From Cherax quadricarinatus (taxonomy: Eukaryota > Arthropoda > Malacostraca > Decapoda > Parastacidae), in contig NC_091307.1 in NCBI RefSeq assembly GCF_038502225.1, positions 28,836,078-28,900,077 of the forward strand: 64,000 nucleotides of DNA. The letters are read 5' to 3'. Below the pieces are notes generated by a model. The model was not told the DNA's origin, did no database searches, and saw only the letters and a list, made by a program, of their open reading frames with translations. How positions within the stretch are numbered: position 1 is the stretch's first letter; every line of letters begins with the position of its first letter. Positions 22,375 through 33,600 of this stretch are shown here, in pieces. The position numbers were made by a program, and so were the translations under genes.

Positions 22375-24202
22375 CTGCCTACCTGGAGTCTACCTGGAGG
22401 GTATTCCAGGGATCAACGTCCCCGCGGCCCGGTCCACGACCAGGCCTCCCTGTGGATCAGGGCCTGATCAACCAGGCTGTTACTTCTGGCCGCACGTAGT
22501 CCAACGTACGAATCATAGCCCGGCTGATTCGGCACTGACTTTAAGTATCTGTCCAGCTCCCTCTTGAAGGCAGCCAGGGGCGTATTGGTAATTCCTTTTA
22601 TGCATGGTAGGAGGCTGTTGAACAGTCTTGGGCCCTGGACACTTATGGTGTTTTCTCTTAGTGTTCCACTGGCGTCCCTACTTTTCACTGGGGGTATTTT
22701 GCATCGCCTGCCCAGTCTTTTACTTTCGTTTGCAGATTCGGGACCATTCCTTCTAGGATTTTCCAAGAGCAGATTATAATATATCTCTCTCGCCTGCGTT
22801 CCAGCGAGAACAAGTCAAGTGCTTCCAAGCGTTCCTAGTAGTTAAGGCGTTTGATGGAACATGTATGTGCAGTAAAGGTTCTCTGTACATTCTCTAGATC
22901 TGCAGTTTCACCTGCTTTGAACGGAGATGTTAATGTACAGCAGTATTCCAGCCTAGAGAGAACATGTGATTTGAAAAGGATCATCACTGGCTTGGCATCT
23001 TTTGTTTTGAACGTTCTCATTATCCATCTTATTATTTTCTTCGCAGACGTGATCGTGACACTGTTGTGAACCTTGAAAGTGAGATCCTCAGACATTACTA
23101 CTCCCAGGTCCCTCACATTATTTTCTCGCTCTTTTGTATGATTGGAGTTTGTAGTATACTCAGTTCTAATTATTATCTCCTCCAGTTTCCCATAACGGAG
23201 TGGTTGGAATTTGTCTTCCTTGAACATCATATTGTTTTCTGTTGCCCTTTGGAAAACTTAGTTTATATCTTCTTGGAGGTTAACCGCGTCCTCAATAGAT
23301 GACGGTCTCATGCAGATCCTAGTATAGTTTGCAAAGGATGACACGGTGCTGTGGATTACATCTCTGTCTATGTCTGATATGAGGATGAGGAACAGGATGG
23401 GGGCGAGTACTGTGCCACGTGGAACAGAATTTTTCAATATGGCGCTTCCGATTTAACCCTGTTTACCACTACACTTTGTGTGCGATTGGTTTGAAGGTTG
23501 AAGATCCATCTCCCCACTTAACAGTCATTTCTTTAGCACACATTTTGTCAAAGGTTTTTGCAAAGTCTCTGTATATTACATCTGCATTCTGCTTTTCTTC
23601 CAGTGCATCCAAGACCATATCATAGTGATCCAGTAGTTGCGAGAGGCAGGAGCGACCTGCTCTGCAGCCATGTTGTCCGGGATTGTGCAGTTTTTAGGAA
23701 TCCAATTTGTTTGCAATCACGCTTCTTAGCACTCTCTCAAAGATTTTTATTATGTAGGACTTTCGAGCTATTGGTCTATAATTTTTAGCTTATGCTTTTC
23801 TGCCACGTTTATGGAGTGGGGCTATATCCGTTGTTTTTAGTGACTGTGGAATTTCATCCATGTCTAAGCTCCTTCTCCATAGTGTACTTAGGGCACGTGA
23901 GAAGGGTTTCTTGCAGTTCTTAATGAACACAGAGTTCGACGAGTCTGGGCCCGGGGCTGAGTGCATGGGCATATTGTCAATGGCTTTCTCAAAGCCTATC
24001 GGAGTTAGGGTAATGTCAGAGATCTGGCATACATTGATGGAGTTTCGAGACTGATTCATGAAAAAATTATTTGAATTGTGATCTTTAGACTGATTAGTGG
24101 CTTGCTAAACACAGAGTCGTATTGGGATTTTAGTATCTCACTCATCTCATCTGTGTAGGTCCCATCTTGTCTTGTACTGCGTGCGAGTTTACGAATGGAA
24201 AT
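22375..24202 (-). mobile_element. CR1/Jockey-like LINE, 5'-truncated copy
   Basis: Inverted relative to the 15.8-19.3 kb copy. Minus-strand order: SAPGPDSSNSVFIKNCKKPF and DEIPQSLKTTDIAPLHKRG (24059-23790), a degraded palm (about 23700-23300), FKEDKFQPLRYGKLEE to RLEYCCTLTSPF (23230-22835), then RLGRRCKIPPVKSRDASGTL, AAFKRELDRYLKSVPNQPG and SSNSLVDQALIHREAW (22766-22413), then the 3' UTR block at 22378-22410. Frameshifts throughout. The endonuclease is missing. Confidence 0.83.
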
Positions 24203-24461
24203 GACTGGTGTTTTGACTCACGAAATCGTAATGACACGATTGCAAACAAACCATACCACGGGCGGGATTTGAACCTGCGGTCAGAGAGTCTCAAAACTCC
24301 AGACCCTCGCATTAGCCACTGGGCCAGCTAGCTTAAAATAAGATTCGTCCAACTAGGTGTATTTCTTCACCATAAGAAGGTTAGCATAGGCACCACTGTG
24401 ACCACAAATGCAAGTTTTTACAGACGAATCTCTTTTTTTTTTTTTTTTGACTGGTGTTTTG
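24203..24461 (-). mobile_element. tRNA-derived SINE with 13 bp target-site duplication
   Basis: Identical GACTGGTGTTTTG copies at 24203-24215 and 24449-24461 flank a 233 bp insert. Inside, on the minus strand, a box A-like TAGCTGGCCCAGTGGCTAA (24331-24313) and a good box B GGTTCAAATCC (24275-24265) mark a tRNA-derived head. The insert ends with an 18 bp T run at 24431-24448 on the + strand, upstream of the tRNA head in its own orientation. A pair GACGAATCT / AGATTCGTC brackets the part next to the T run. Confidence 0.75.
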
Positions 24462-24993
24462 GTTGTGGAGAGTAGGTACATTGATACCTTATACTCAACA
24501 CTTCAATACTTCCAGCAGATACTGGAGTTTCTTACAGGACTGAAGTGTTTTCTAACACAGGATATGACGTTCTGGCAAGGCTGATGAGGTTTTCTAACAC
24601 ATTGTTCCATGGATGCGACTTACGATAGTTGGCTGACATAATGTGGGATGGGTTTCAGCAATATAAATGGAGACGTTTGAGCAATACACATCTGCTCTGC
24701 CTAGGATTATTGAGTAGAAATGGTGTGTCGTCAATCAGTCCGTCTCATTGATGCCTACAGAGCAACTGCTTCATGCCCACGGGCGGCGCCAGGGTATGCA
24801 CTAACACAGGTCAGCTTCACTGACCTATAGTGACTCAAATTCAACTGTCACATCCTTATGACGTTACACTTAATTAATAACATTATCCTACCAAACATGC
24901 CAATGACATAACATACCAATGACAAACACAGATTATATTTTTTTGCTGATATGTGAGTTGGAGGCAGCATAAAGAATAAAGAAACTTGTTTTT
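24462..24993. other. unrecognised sequence
   Basis: 24515-24610 carries TCCAGCAGATACTGGAG and TTCTTACAGGACTG/TTTTCTAACACAGG repeats reminiscent of the 38 bp repeat at 29291. Otherwise nothing recognised. Confidence 0.5.
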
Positions 24994-25065
24994 CCGTGTT
25001 AGGAAATCGAACTCGAGATCTTCTGATCGTGAGACAAATGCTCTTACCAGTGAGCTACCTGGTAC
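24994..25065 (-). mobile_element. tRNA-like sequence, probable SINE head
   Basis: 72 nt on the minus strand with box A TAGCTCACTGGTAAGAGC (D arm GCTC/GAGC pairs), a CAGAAGATC variable region and box B GAGTTCGATTTCC. The acceptor and T stems pair poorly and the anticodon is ambiguous, so it is a tRNA-derived pseudogene or SINE. Confidence 0.45.
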
Positions 25066-27049
25066 CAAGAGTTCAACGGTTAAGATGACTCCAGTGGATT
25101 ACACAGAAGAGCCTAGAGGGCTTCACTAGGTGCCAGGTACTACTTTACTGCTGTTGCTTGTTAGCCAGATACTGTCTTCAAAACACTGAATCATAAGGGT
25201 TCATATATCGAATAAATGTGTTCTTCATTTGTTCTGCCTTTAGTGTGTGTAGTCTTGGGAGCGAAGGTAAGACAGGGGAATAACTACGTAAAGAAAGTTA
25301 GGTGCATACCTGTAACTGCAACCTGCTGGCCGGATGTAACAGTCGCTTGTATGCTGGGTCTGTCTTGCTCTCATGATCATTATTTGAATTTTATATAATG
25401 GGAAATGCTTAAATTTGTAGTATTTTATTGGCTAATTTTGTGAAGATCAAGCATACTCAAGGAGAGATAGTGATAATATAGAGCGGAAGCAGGAATGGTG
25501 GTAGATTGTGGTAGTGCAGGTGAGGGGTCACTCGTGCTGACAGTCAGTATTGTCGGAGGCACCAACCTGGTGTCAACTCCTCCCTGGTGTCTCTCTCAGG
25601 CGGCTCTGGTGAGGCCAACCCGGTATTCCCTGGATTACAGAATAGTGTTAACTACATCAAGAGCATTCCACTCTGCCAATCCGCGTGCTGCAGCGTGCTT
25701 GTTGATCACGGCAGCTGCCTGTGTTTGTGTGTGGAAGTGGAGGGAGTAGCTCCTGAGTCTGGCTGCTTTCATACAATGTTACATATAGTGTTGTGTTTGT
25801 GGTATTACTGCTGGCACTGGTAACAAGCACCATCGCTCCTGAAGACTGCACGGGGCGATGGTATTAGCCTCTCCAAAAGTTCGACCTCACTGATCCTGTT
25901 GCTGCTGCTGCTGCTGCACAACATTTTTATCAATCAATGTCCACCAAAAATTACATGCTGTGGAGCGACACGGAACAAGAATAGTAATTTTGTGACAGGT
26001 AAATTATATAATTTGCTGCATTGAAAATATAAAGAGGGTTGAATGGAACACAGGCCCACAGAAGTCTTGTTTCTAAGACGACATTCGTTGTTAATTGTTT
26101 TTTGTCTCGTTGAGTCTAGTAAGACGTGAATGTATTTCACCAGATATGACGAATTATTTTTAGTTTCAGTTTACACAATGATAAATATTCAAACACAACA
26201 CTGTACTACGTTCTTATCAATGGTACATTGATGCAATCTTCAGCAGAATAAAAAGTATGAGAGAAAAAACTTACATATAAAGACACCTGACCTTCGTCTG
26301 GTTATGTAGAGGAAGGAATGGCTTGAGGGCGCGAGGGAAGTTATAGCATGGGTGTTACGGTGGTCTTGTGTTAGTAACCAATGTCAACTATCACCACACA
26401 CTCCTGACCAATAAAGCCGTAGGCGTCTGTCTTGCGTAAGATTACTGCAGGTTAGGTTCGTGTGCGTTAGCAAAAGATTCGTTGAATTGGGATATAATGT
26501 ACTGTAGTTGACGTCGAGTTATTCCATGAGAAGATTTTATTGCGACAATATTTCTATCTGTTAAGACTGAAATACAAATTCAAGGACAAAATTTGAAGAC
26601 AGTAGAACTACATACAGAAGATGAGGTAATCAGTCCCTCAGCCTTGGAGTTGGTTAAGATTAAAATGTACTACCAATAAAAGCTCGTTCTTCAAACATGT
26701 CTCGAGTTTTCAGTTTTGTCGTCACTAAGCCATTTAATTCCCTGCTAGCAACAACTGCTGCATCTTACTCAACTTCATCTACATCTCTAGAAACTGTATT
26801 TTGAGCTTAACCACCGAGAAAGTGAAGAATGAAGTCAGTTCTTCCTCGTGTCTGTAGTTTTAAGAGTCTGACTCAACGAAAACTCAAGTAATATTATATT
26901 CCTACATTATAATATAGTGTCACATTACTATTATGGTAATATGAAGCACCAAACCAGTATGGGGTCAGGCAGAACAATAACATAGAAATGATGTGTATGG
27001 GTGCATTAAAATTATTATGTGGTTTGTCTGTGTTGTGGAGATGTGTACC
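25066..27049. other. mostly unrecognised intronic sequence
   Basis: Contains a short (TGC)n run at 25898-25917 and a fragment at about 26617-26660 (GAGGTAATCAGTCCCTCAGC) identical to part of the dispersed repeat at 1529-1548. No exon, RNA gene or transposon protein supported. Confidence 0.6.
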
Positions 27050-27232
27050 CCTCAAGGAAGGCTCCTTGACGCTGGTGAGGGGCTCTTAATCTAGGGAATT
27101 GGATCTGTGCTCCAGTTGGATCTGTGCTCCAGTTCCCTGAATTAAGCCTGAATGCCTTCCATCCCCCCATAGGCGCTGTATAATCCTACGGGTTTAGTGC
27201 TTCCCCCTTGATTATAATAATAATAATAATGT
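27050..27232 (+). mobile_element. SINE/LINE tail repeat ending (ATA)n
   Basis: Best copy of a dispersed family ending GGGTTTAGTGCTTCCCCCTT then GATTATAATAATAATAATAA. Related pieces lie at 3475, 44715, 54330 (+) and 53200 (-). This copy carries a direct internal duplication of TTGGATCTGTGCTCCAG (about 27100-27134). The trinucleotide tail resembles that of RTE-mobilised SINEs, which is inference. Confidence 0.6.
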
Positions 27233-27254
27233 GGAGATGTGTTAGTTACCCTTT

Positions 27255-27640
27255 TGTCCTGGTGTGTGTGTTTGTGTATGTTTGTGTGTGTTTGTGTGTG
27301 TTTGTGTGTGTTTGTGTGTGTGTTTGTGTGTGTGTTTGTGTGTGTGTTTGTGTGTGTGTTTGTGTGTGTGTTTGTGTGTGTGTGTGTTTGTGTGTGTGTT
27401 TGTGTGTGTTTGTGTGTGTGTTTGTGTGTGTGTTTGTGTGTGTGTTTGTGTGTGTGTTTGTGTGTGTGTTTGTGTGTGTTTGTGTGTGTGTTTGTGTGTG
27501 TGTTTGTGTGTGTGTTTGTGTGTGTGTTTGTGTGTTTCTGTGTGTGTGTTTGTGTTTCTGCGTGTGTGTTTCTGCGTGTGTGTTTCTGTGTGTGTGTTTT
27601 TGTGTGTGCGCGTGCGTGTGTGTGTGTATGTGTTTTCACC
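27255..27640. repeat. (TTTGTGTGTG)n-type tandem repeat
   Basis: Interspersed TTTG and GTGTGT steps with a period of 8-10 bp, later TTTCTGTG and TTTCTGCG variants. Open frames here are Cys/Val repeats on + and Thr/His on -, not genes. Confidence 0.95.
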
Positions 27641-27680
27641 TATATGTGGCTGAAGGGATAGTTACAGCTCCCCCCCCCCC

Positions 27681-27727
<47 letters not shown>
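27681..27727. repeat. (GT)n microsatellite
   Basis: GT run preceded by a C11-type homopolymer at about 27670-27680. Confidence 0.95.
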
Positions 27728-27729
<2 letters not shown>

Positions 27730-27945
27730 GTCTTCGTATTCTTCAGGTCTTCTATTTTTTAAAGATTTTTTTCGAAAGTTTTGTAGTTTTTAAAACTTTA
27801 GCGGAAGTTAATTCCTTCTTAGTTGACGAAACTCAATATTGAATTCTTGCAAAGTTTTCGAGACGTCTGAGAAACTTTTGAATTATAGATTCAATGTTAC
27901 TCCAGCAACATTAGACTGAGGACGATGTTATCCATCAGCGAAGAT

Positions 27946-28652
27946 GTTGGTGGAGACCTCCCTCAGTCTGTGGTACTGTTGGTGGAGACCTCCCTCAGTC
28001 TGTGGTACTGTTGGTGGAGACCTCCCTCAGTCTGTGGTACTGTTGGTGGAGACCTCCCTCAGTCTGTGGTACTGTTGGTGGAGACCTCCCTCAGTCTGTG
28101 GTACTGTTGGTGGAGACCTCCCTCAGTCTGTGGTACTGTTGGTGGAGACCTCCCTCAGTCTGTGGTACTGTTGGTGGAGACCTCCCTCAGTCTGTGGTAC
28201 TGTTGCTGGAGACTTCCCTCAGCCTGTAGTACTGTTGGTGGAGACCTCCCTCAGTACTGTTGATGGAGACCTCCCTCAGTACTGTTGATGGAGACCTCCC
28301 TCAGTACTGTTGGTGGAGACCTCCCTCAGTACTGTTGGTGGAGACCTCCCTCAGTACTGTTTGTGGAGACCTCCCTTAGTCTGTAGTACTGCTGGTGGAG
28401 ACCTCTGTCAGTCTGTGGTTCTGCTGGTGGAGACCTCCCTCAATCAGTCTGTAGTACTGCTGGTGGAGACCTCCCTCAGTCTGTGGTACTGTTGGTGGAG
28501 ACCTCCCTCAGTCTGTGGTACTGTTGGTGGAGACCTCCCTCAGTCTGTGGTACTGTTGGTGGAGACCTCCCTCAGTCTGTGGTACTGTTGGCGGAGACCT
28601 CCCTCAGTCAGTCTGTGGTACTGTTGGCGGAGACCTCCCTCAGTCTTTTGTG
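27946..28652. repeat. 32 bp minisatellite
   Basis: About 22 copies of a 32 bp unit containing GTTGGTGGAGACCTCCCTCA and GTCTGTGGTACT. In the middle (28240-28370) the unit shortens to about 25 bp by loss of the GTCTGTG part. Low-complexity frames rejected. Confidence 0.95.
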
Positions 28653-28699
28653 ATGCTCTGGTAATCTCCATCAGTCTCTGGTGCTGATCTCCACTTCAC

Positions 28700-29110
28700 C
28701 TGGCCCTCTGTTGGCACTTCTTTATCTCTCTCTCTCCCCTTCCTATCACTTTCTATCATCTTTCGTCCCTTCCCTCCTCCTCCCTCGAACACCCCCTCCT
28801 TCCACCTCCCTCGAACACCCCCTCCTTCCCTTCCCTCTTCGTATACTCCTTTCTCACCCTCCCTTTCTCTACCCTCTATTCCTACCATGTTATCTCCTCT
28901 CTTTATCTCCCTCCTCTTTCGTTTCCTCCTTTCTCTCCGTTTCTCTCCCTTCTACGTCCCTCGTCTTTCCTATAATTCCTCTTCCTCTCTCCTCTTCATT
29001 ACCCTTTCCTCCATTCCTCTACCTCTCCCTCCCTAACTCCCTTCTTTCCTTCCTTGTTTCTTTCCTTCCTTTCCTTCCTTTCCTTCCCTCCTTCCTTCCT
29101 TCCCTCCACC
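28700..29110. repeat. pyrimidine-rich low-complexity tract
   Basis: CCTCC/CTTT-rich tract over about 400 bp on the + strand. No unit length dominates. It follows the 32 bp array. Confidence 0.8.
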
Positions 29111-29290
29111 TGGATGCTGAGCTCCTCACGAGCGCCTGGACAAGGGCTAGAGTCCCGGGCTCGGAGAAACATTTCGCTAAGATTACTCACATATATTTTC
29201 CCAACCTAACAATTAGTAAAAAATAAATAGTTGTGATTCAGCAAAGTGTTGTGGATCGCATCAAGAAATAGTGTTAGTTTTCTTCGATCT

Positions 29291-29492
29291 TGCTGGAATG
29301 TTTATTCTGTGTAAGATATTCCAGTACCTGCTGGAATGTTTATAATGTGTAAGATATTCCAGTACCTGCTGGAATGTTATATACTGTGTAAGACACTCCA
29401 GTACCTGCTGGAATGTTCTATAATTTGTACGACACTCCAGAACCTTCTGGAATGTTTTATAATTTGTAAGACACTCCAGTACCTGCTGGAAA
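29291..29492. repeat. 38 bp tandem repeat with palindromic core
   Basis: About five copies of a 38 bp unit. Each carries the inverted pair ATTCCAG..CTGGAAT (for example ATTCCAGTACCTGCTGGAAT, 29318-29337) and a GTGTAAGA segment. One unit (about 29406-29416) has GAATGTTC, a GAAnnTTC arrangement as in heat-shock elements. Confidence 0.85.
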
Positions 29493-29530
29493 TAAATAAG
29501 GTATAAGTGTACCTTATGATGTTAATTAGA

Positions 29531-29533
<3 letters not shown>

Positions 29534-29579
<46 letters not shown>
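29534..29579. repeat. (TC)n microsatellite
   Basis: Perfect TC run. Confidence 0.97.
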
Positions 29580-29582
<3 letters not shown>

Positions 29583-29751
29583 TCTCTTTTCTCCCTTCCA
29601 TCTCTTCTCTCTCCTCCCTCCCATATCTGCTCCCTCCCCCTCCTCGCCAAGATCCATCACTCCCTCATCACAGTAACGACTCGGTCTACAATAAGCGATG
29701 ACCTTATTTTTTTCCACTGTAATTTGCTAGCAAGCTGTGTCGTTTAGGGAT

Positions 29752-30652
29752 GGTAGACATAGTTGAAGGTTGGAGGACACAGTTGAAGGTTGGAGGACAC
29801 AGTTGAAGGTTGGAGGACACAGTTGAAGGTTGGAGGACACAGTTGAAGGTTGGAGGACACAGTTGAAGGTTGGAGGACACAGTTGAAGGTTGGAGGACAC
29901 AGTTGAAGGTTGGAGGACACAGTTGAAGGTTGGAGGACACAGTTAAAGGTTGGAGGACACAGTTAAAGGTTGGAGGACGCAGTTGAAGGTTGGAGGACAC
30001 AGTTGAAGGTTGGAGGACACAGTTAAAGGTTGGGGGACACAGTTGAAGGTTGGAGGACACAGTTGAAGGTTGGAGGACACAGTTGAAGGTTGGGGGACAC
30101 AGTTAAAGGTTGGAGGACACAGTTGAAGGTTGGAGAACACAGTTGAAGGTTGGAGGACACAGTTGAAGGTTGGAGGACACAGTTGAAGGTTGGGGGACAC
30201 AGTTGAAGGTTGGAGGACACAGTTGAAGGTAGGAGGACACAGTTGAAGGTAGGAGGACACAGTTGAAGGTAGGAGGACACAGTTGAAGGTAGGAGGACAC
30301 AGTTGAAGGTAGGAGGACACAGTTGAAGGTAGGAGGACACAGTTGAAGGTAGGAGGACACAGTTGAAGGTAGGAGGACACAGTTGAAGGTAGGAGGACAC
30401 AGTTGAAGGTAGGAGGACACAGTTGAAGGTAGGAGGACACAGTTGAAGGTTGGAGGACACAGTTGAAGGTTGGAGGACACAGTTGAAGGTTGGAGGACAC
30501 AGTTGAAGGTTGGAGGACACAGTTAAAGGTTGGAGGACACAGTTGAAAGTTGGAGGACACAGTTGAAGGTTGGAGGACACAGTTAAAGGTTGGGGGACAC
30601 AGTTGAAGGTTGGAGGGTACAGTTGAAGGTTGGAGGACACAGTTGACGGATG
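29752..30652. repeat. 20 bp minisatellite, subfamily A
   Basis: About 45 copies of ACAGTTGAAGGTTGGAGGAC, with a central run (about 30230-30440) of the AGTTGAAGGTAGGAGGACAC variant. Very low divergence suggests recent expansion. Frames read as Leu-Gln-Leu-Cys-Pro-Pro repeats on - and are not genes. Confidence 0.97.
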
Positions 30653-33600
30653 GAGGACATAGTTGAAGGATGGAGGGCATAGTTGAAGGATGGATTACAT
30701 AGTTGAAGGATGGATTACATAGTTGAAGGATGGATTACATAGCTGAAGGATGGAGGACGTAGTTGAAGGATGGAGGGCATAGTTGAAGGATGGAGGGCAT
30801 AGTTGAAGGATGGAGGGCATAGTTGAAGGATGGAGGACAGTTGAAGGATGGAGGACATAGTTGAAGGATGGAGGACATAGTTGAAGGATTGAGGACATAG
30901 TTGAAGGATTGAGGGCATAGTTGAAGGATTGAGGGCATAATTGAAGGATTGAGGGCATAGTTGAAGGATTGAGGGCATAGTTGAAGGATTGAGGGCATAG
31001 TTGAAGGATTGAGGGCATAGTTGGAGGATTGAGGGCATAGTTGGAGGATTGAGGGCATAGTTGAAGGGTGGAGGACATAGTTGAAGAATGGAGGACATAG
31101 CTGAAGAATGGAGGACATAGCTGAAGGATTGAGGGCATAGTTGAAGGATTGAGGGCATAGTTGAAGGATTGAGGGCATAATTGAAGGGTGGAGGACATAG
31201 CTGAAGGGTGGAGGGCATAGTTGAAGGATGGAGGGCATAGTTGAAGGATGGAGGGCATAGTTGAAGGATGGAGGGCATAGTTGAGGGATGGAGGGCATAG
31301 TTGAAGGATGGAGGGCATAGTTGATGGTTGGAGGACATAGTTGAAGGATGGAGGACATAATTGAAAGATGGAGGGCATAGTTGAAGGATGGAGGGCATAG
31401 TTGAAGGATGGAGGGCATAGTTGAAGGATGGAGGGCATAGTTGAAGGATGGAGGGCATAGTTGAAGGATGGAGGGCATAGTTGAAGGATGGAGGGCATAG
31501 TTGAAGGATGGAGGGCATAGTTGATGGTTGGAGGACATAGTTGAAGGATGGAGGACATAATTGAAAGATGGAGGGCATAGTTGAAGGATGGAGGGCATAG
31601 TTGAAGGATGGAGGGCATAGTTGAAGGATGGAGGGCATAGTTGAAGGATGGAGGGCATAGTTGAAGGATGGAGGACATAGTTGAAGGATGGAGGACATAG
31701 TTGAAGGATGGAGGACATACTTCATGGATGGAGGATATAGTTGAAGGATGGATTACATAGTTGAAGGCTGGAGGGCATAGTTGAAGGCTGGAGGGCATAG
31801 TTGAAGGCTGGAGGACATAGTTGAAGGCTGGAGGACATAGTTGAAGGATTGAGGTCATAGTTGAAGGATTGAGGTCATAGTTGAAGGATTGAGGTCATAG
31901 TTGAAGGATTGAGGTCATAGTTGAAGGATTGAGGTCATAGTTGAAGGATTGAGGGCATAGTTGAAGGCTGGAGGGCATAGTTGAAGGCTGGAGGGCATAG
32001 TTGAAGGCTGGAGGGCATAGTTGAAGGCTGGAGGACATAGTTGAAGGTTTGAGGTCATAGTTGAAGGATTGAGGTCATAGTTGAAGGATTGAGGTCATAG
32101 TTGAAGGATTGAGGTCATAGTTGAAGGATTGAGGGCATAGTTGAAGGATTGAGGGCATAATTGAAGGGTGGATTACATAGTTGAAGGATTGAGGGCATAA
32201 TTGAAGGGTGGATTACATAGTTGAAGGTTGGAGGACATAATTGAAGGATGGATTACATGACGGATGGAGGACATAATTGAAAGATGGAGGGCATAGTTGA
32301 AGGATGGAGGGCATAGTTGAAGGATGGAGGGCATAGTTGAAGGATGGAGGGCATAGTTGAAGGATGGAGGGCATAGTTGAAGGATGGAGGACATAGTTGA
32401 AGGATGGAGGACATAATTGAATGATGGACATAGTTGAAGGATGGAGGACATAGTTGAAGGATGGAGGACATAGTTGAAGGATGGTGCACATAGTTGAAGG
32501 ATGGTGGATATACTTCAAGGATGAATGATATAGTTGAAGGATGGATTACATAGATGAAGGTTGGAGGACATAATTGAAGGATGGATTACATAGTTGAAGG
32601 ATGGATTACATAGCTGAAGGATGGAGGACGTAGTTGAAGGATGGAGGGCATAGTTGAAGGATGGAGGACATAGTTGAAGGATTGAGGGCATAGTTGAAGG
32701 GTGAAGGGCATACTTGAATGGTGGAGGGCATACTTGAAGGATGTAGGGCATAGTTGAAGGATGTAGGGCATAGTTGAAGGATGGAGGGCATAGTTGAAGG
32801 ATGGAGGACAGTTGAAGGATGGAGGACATAGTTGAAGGATGGAGGGCATAGTTGAAGGATGAGGACATAGTTGAAGGATTGAGGGCATAGTTGAAGAATG
32901 GAGGACATAGTTGAAGGATTGAGGGCATAATTGAAGGATTGAGGGCATAGTTGAAGAATGGAGGACATAGTTGAAGGATGGAGGGCATAGTTGAAGGATG
33001 GAGGGCATAGTTGAAGGATGGAGGACATAGTTGAAGGATGGAGGACATAGTTGAAGGATTGAGGGCATAGTTGAAGGGTGGAGGGCATACTTGAAGGGTG
33101 GAGGGCATACTTAAAGGATGGAGGGCATAGTTGAAGGATGGAGGGCATAGTTGAAGGATGTAGGGCATAGTTGAAGGATGTAGGGCATAGTTGAAGGATG
33201 GAGGGCATAGTTGAAGGATGGAGGACATAGTTGAAGGATTGAGGGCATAGTTGAAGGGTGGAGGGCATAGTTGAAGGGTGGAGGGCATAGTTGAAGGGTG
33301 GAGGGCATAGTTGAAGGGTGGAGGGCATAGTTGAAGGATGGAGGGCATAGTTGAAGGATGGAGGACATAGCTAAAGGATGGAGGACATAGCTGAAGGATG
33401 GAGGACATAGCTGAAGGATGGAGGACATAGCTGAAGGATGGAGGACATAGTTGAAGGATGGAGGACATAGTTGAAGGATGGAGGATATAATTGAAGGATG
33501 GATTACATTGTTGACGGATGGAGGACATAATTGAAAGATGGAGGGCATAGTTGTAGGATGGAGGGCATAGTTGTAGGATGGAGGGCATAGTTGAAGGATG

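Noticed and set aside
24994..25065. Functional tRNA gene
   Set aside because: Box A and box B are present, but acceptor and T stems do not pair properly and the anticodon is ambiguous.
25590..25615. TCTCTCAG followed by GCGGCTCTG and GTGAGG as a possible 9 bp micro-exon
   Set aside because: Too short to support from sequence; joining it is not needed for the C2 motif and chance occurrence is likely.
25495..25749. Frame starting with LTVSIVGGTNLVSTPPW, superficially like the first strand of a C2 domain
   Set aside because: It lies downstream of the exon encoding a later C2 strand, has no convincing acceptor/donor pair, and the rest of the frame is not C2-like.
28681..29226. 181-codon Ser/Leu/Pro-rich frame
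   Set aside because: Translation of a pyrimidine-rich low-complexity tract without domain or splice evidence.
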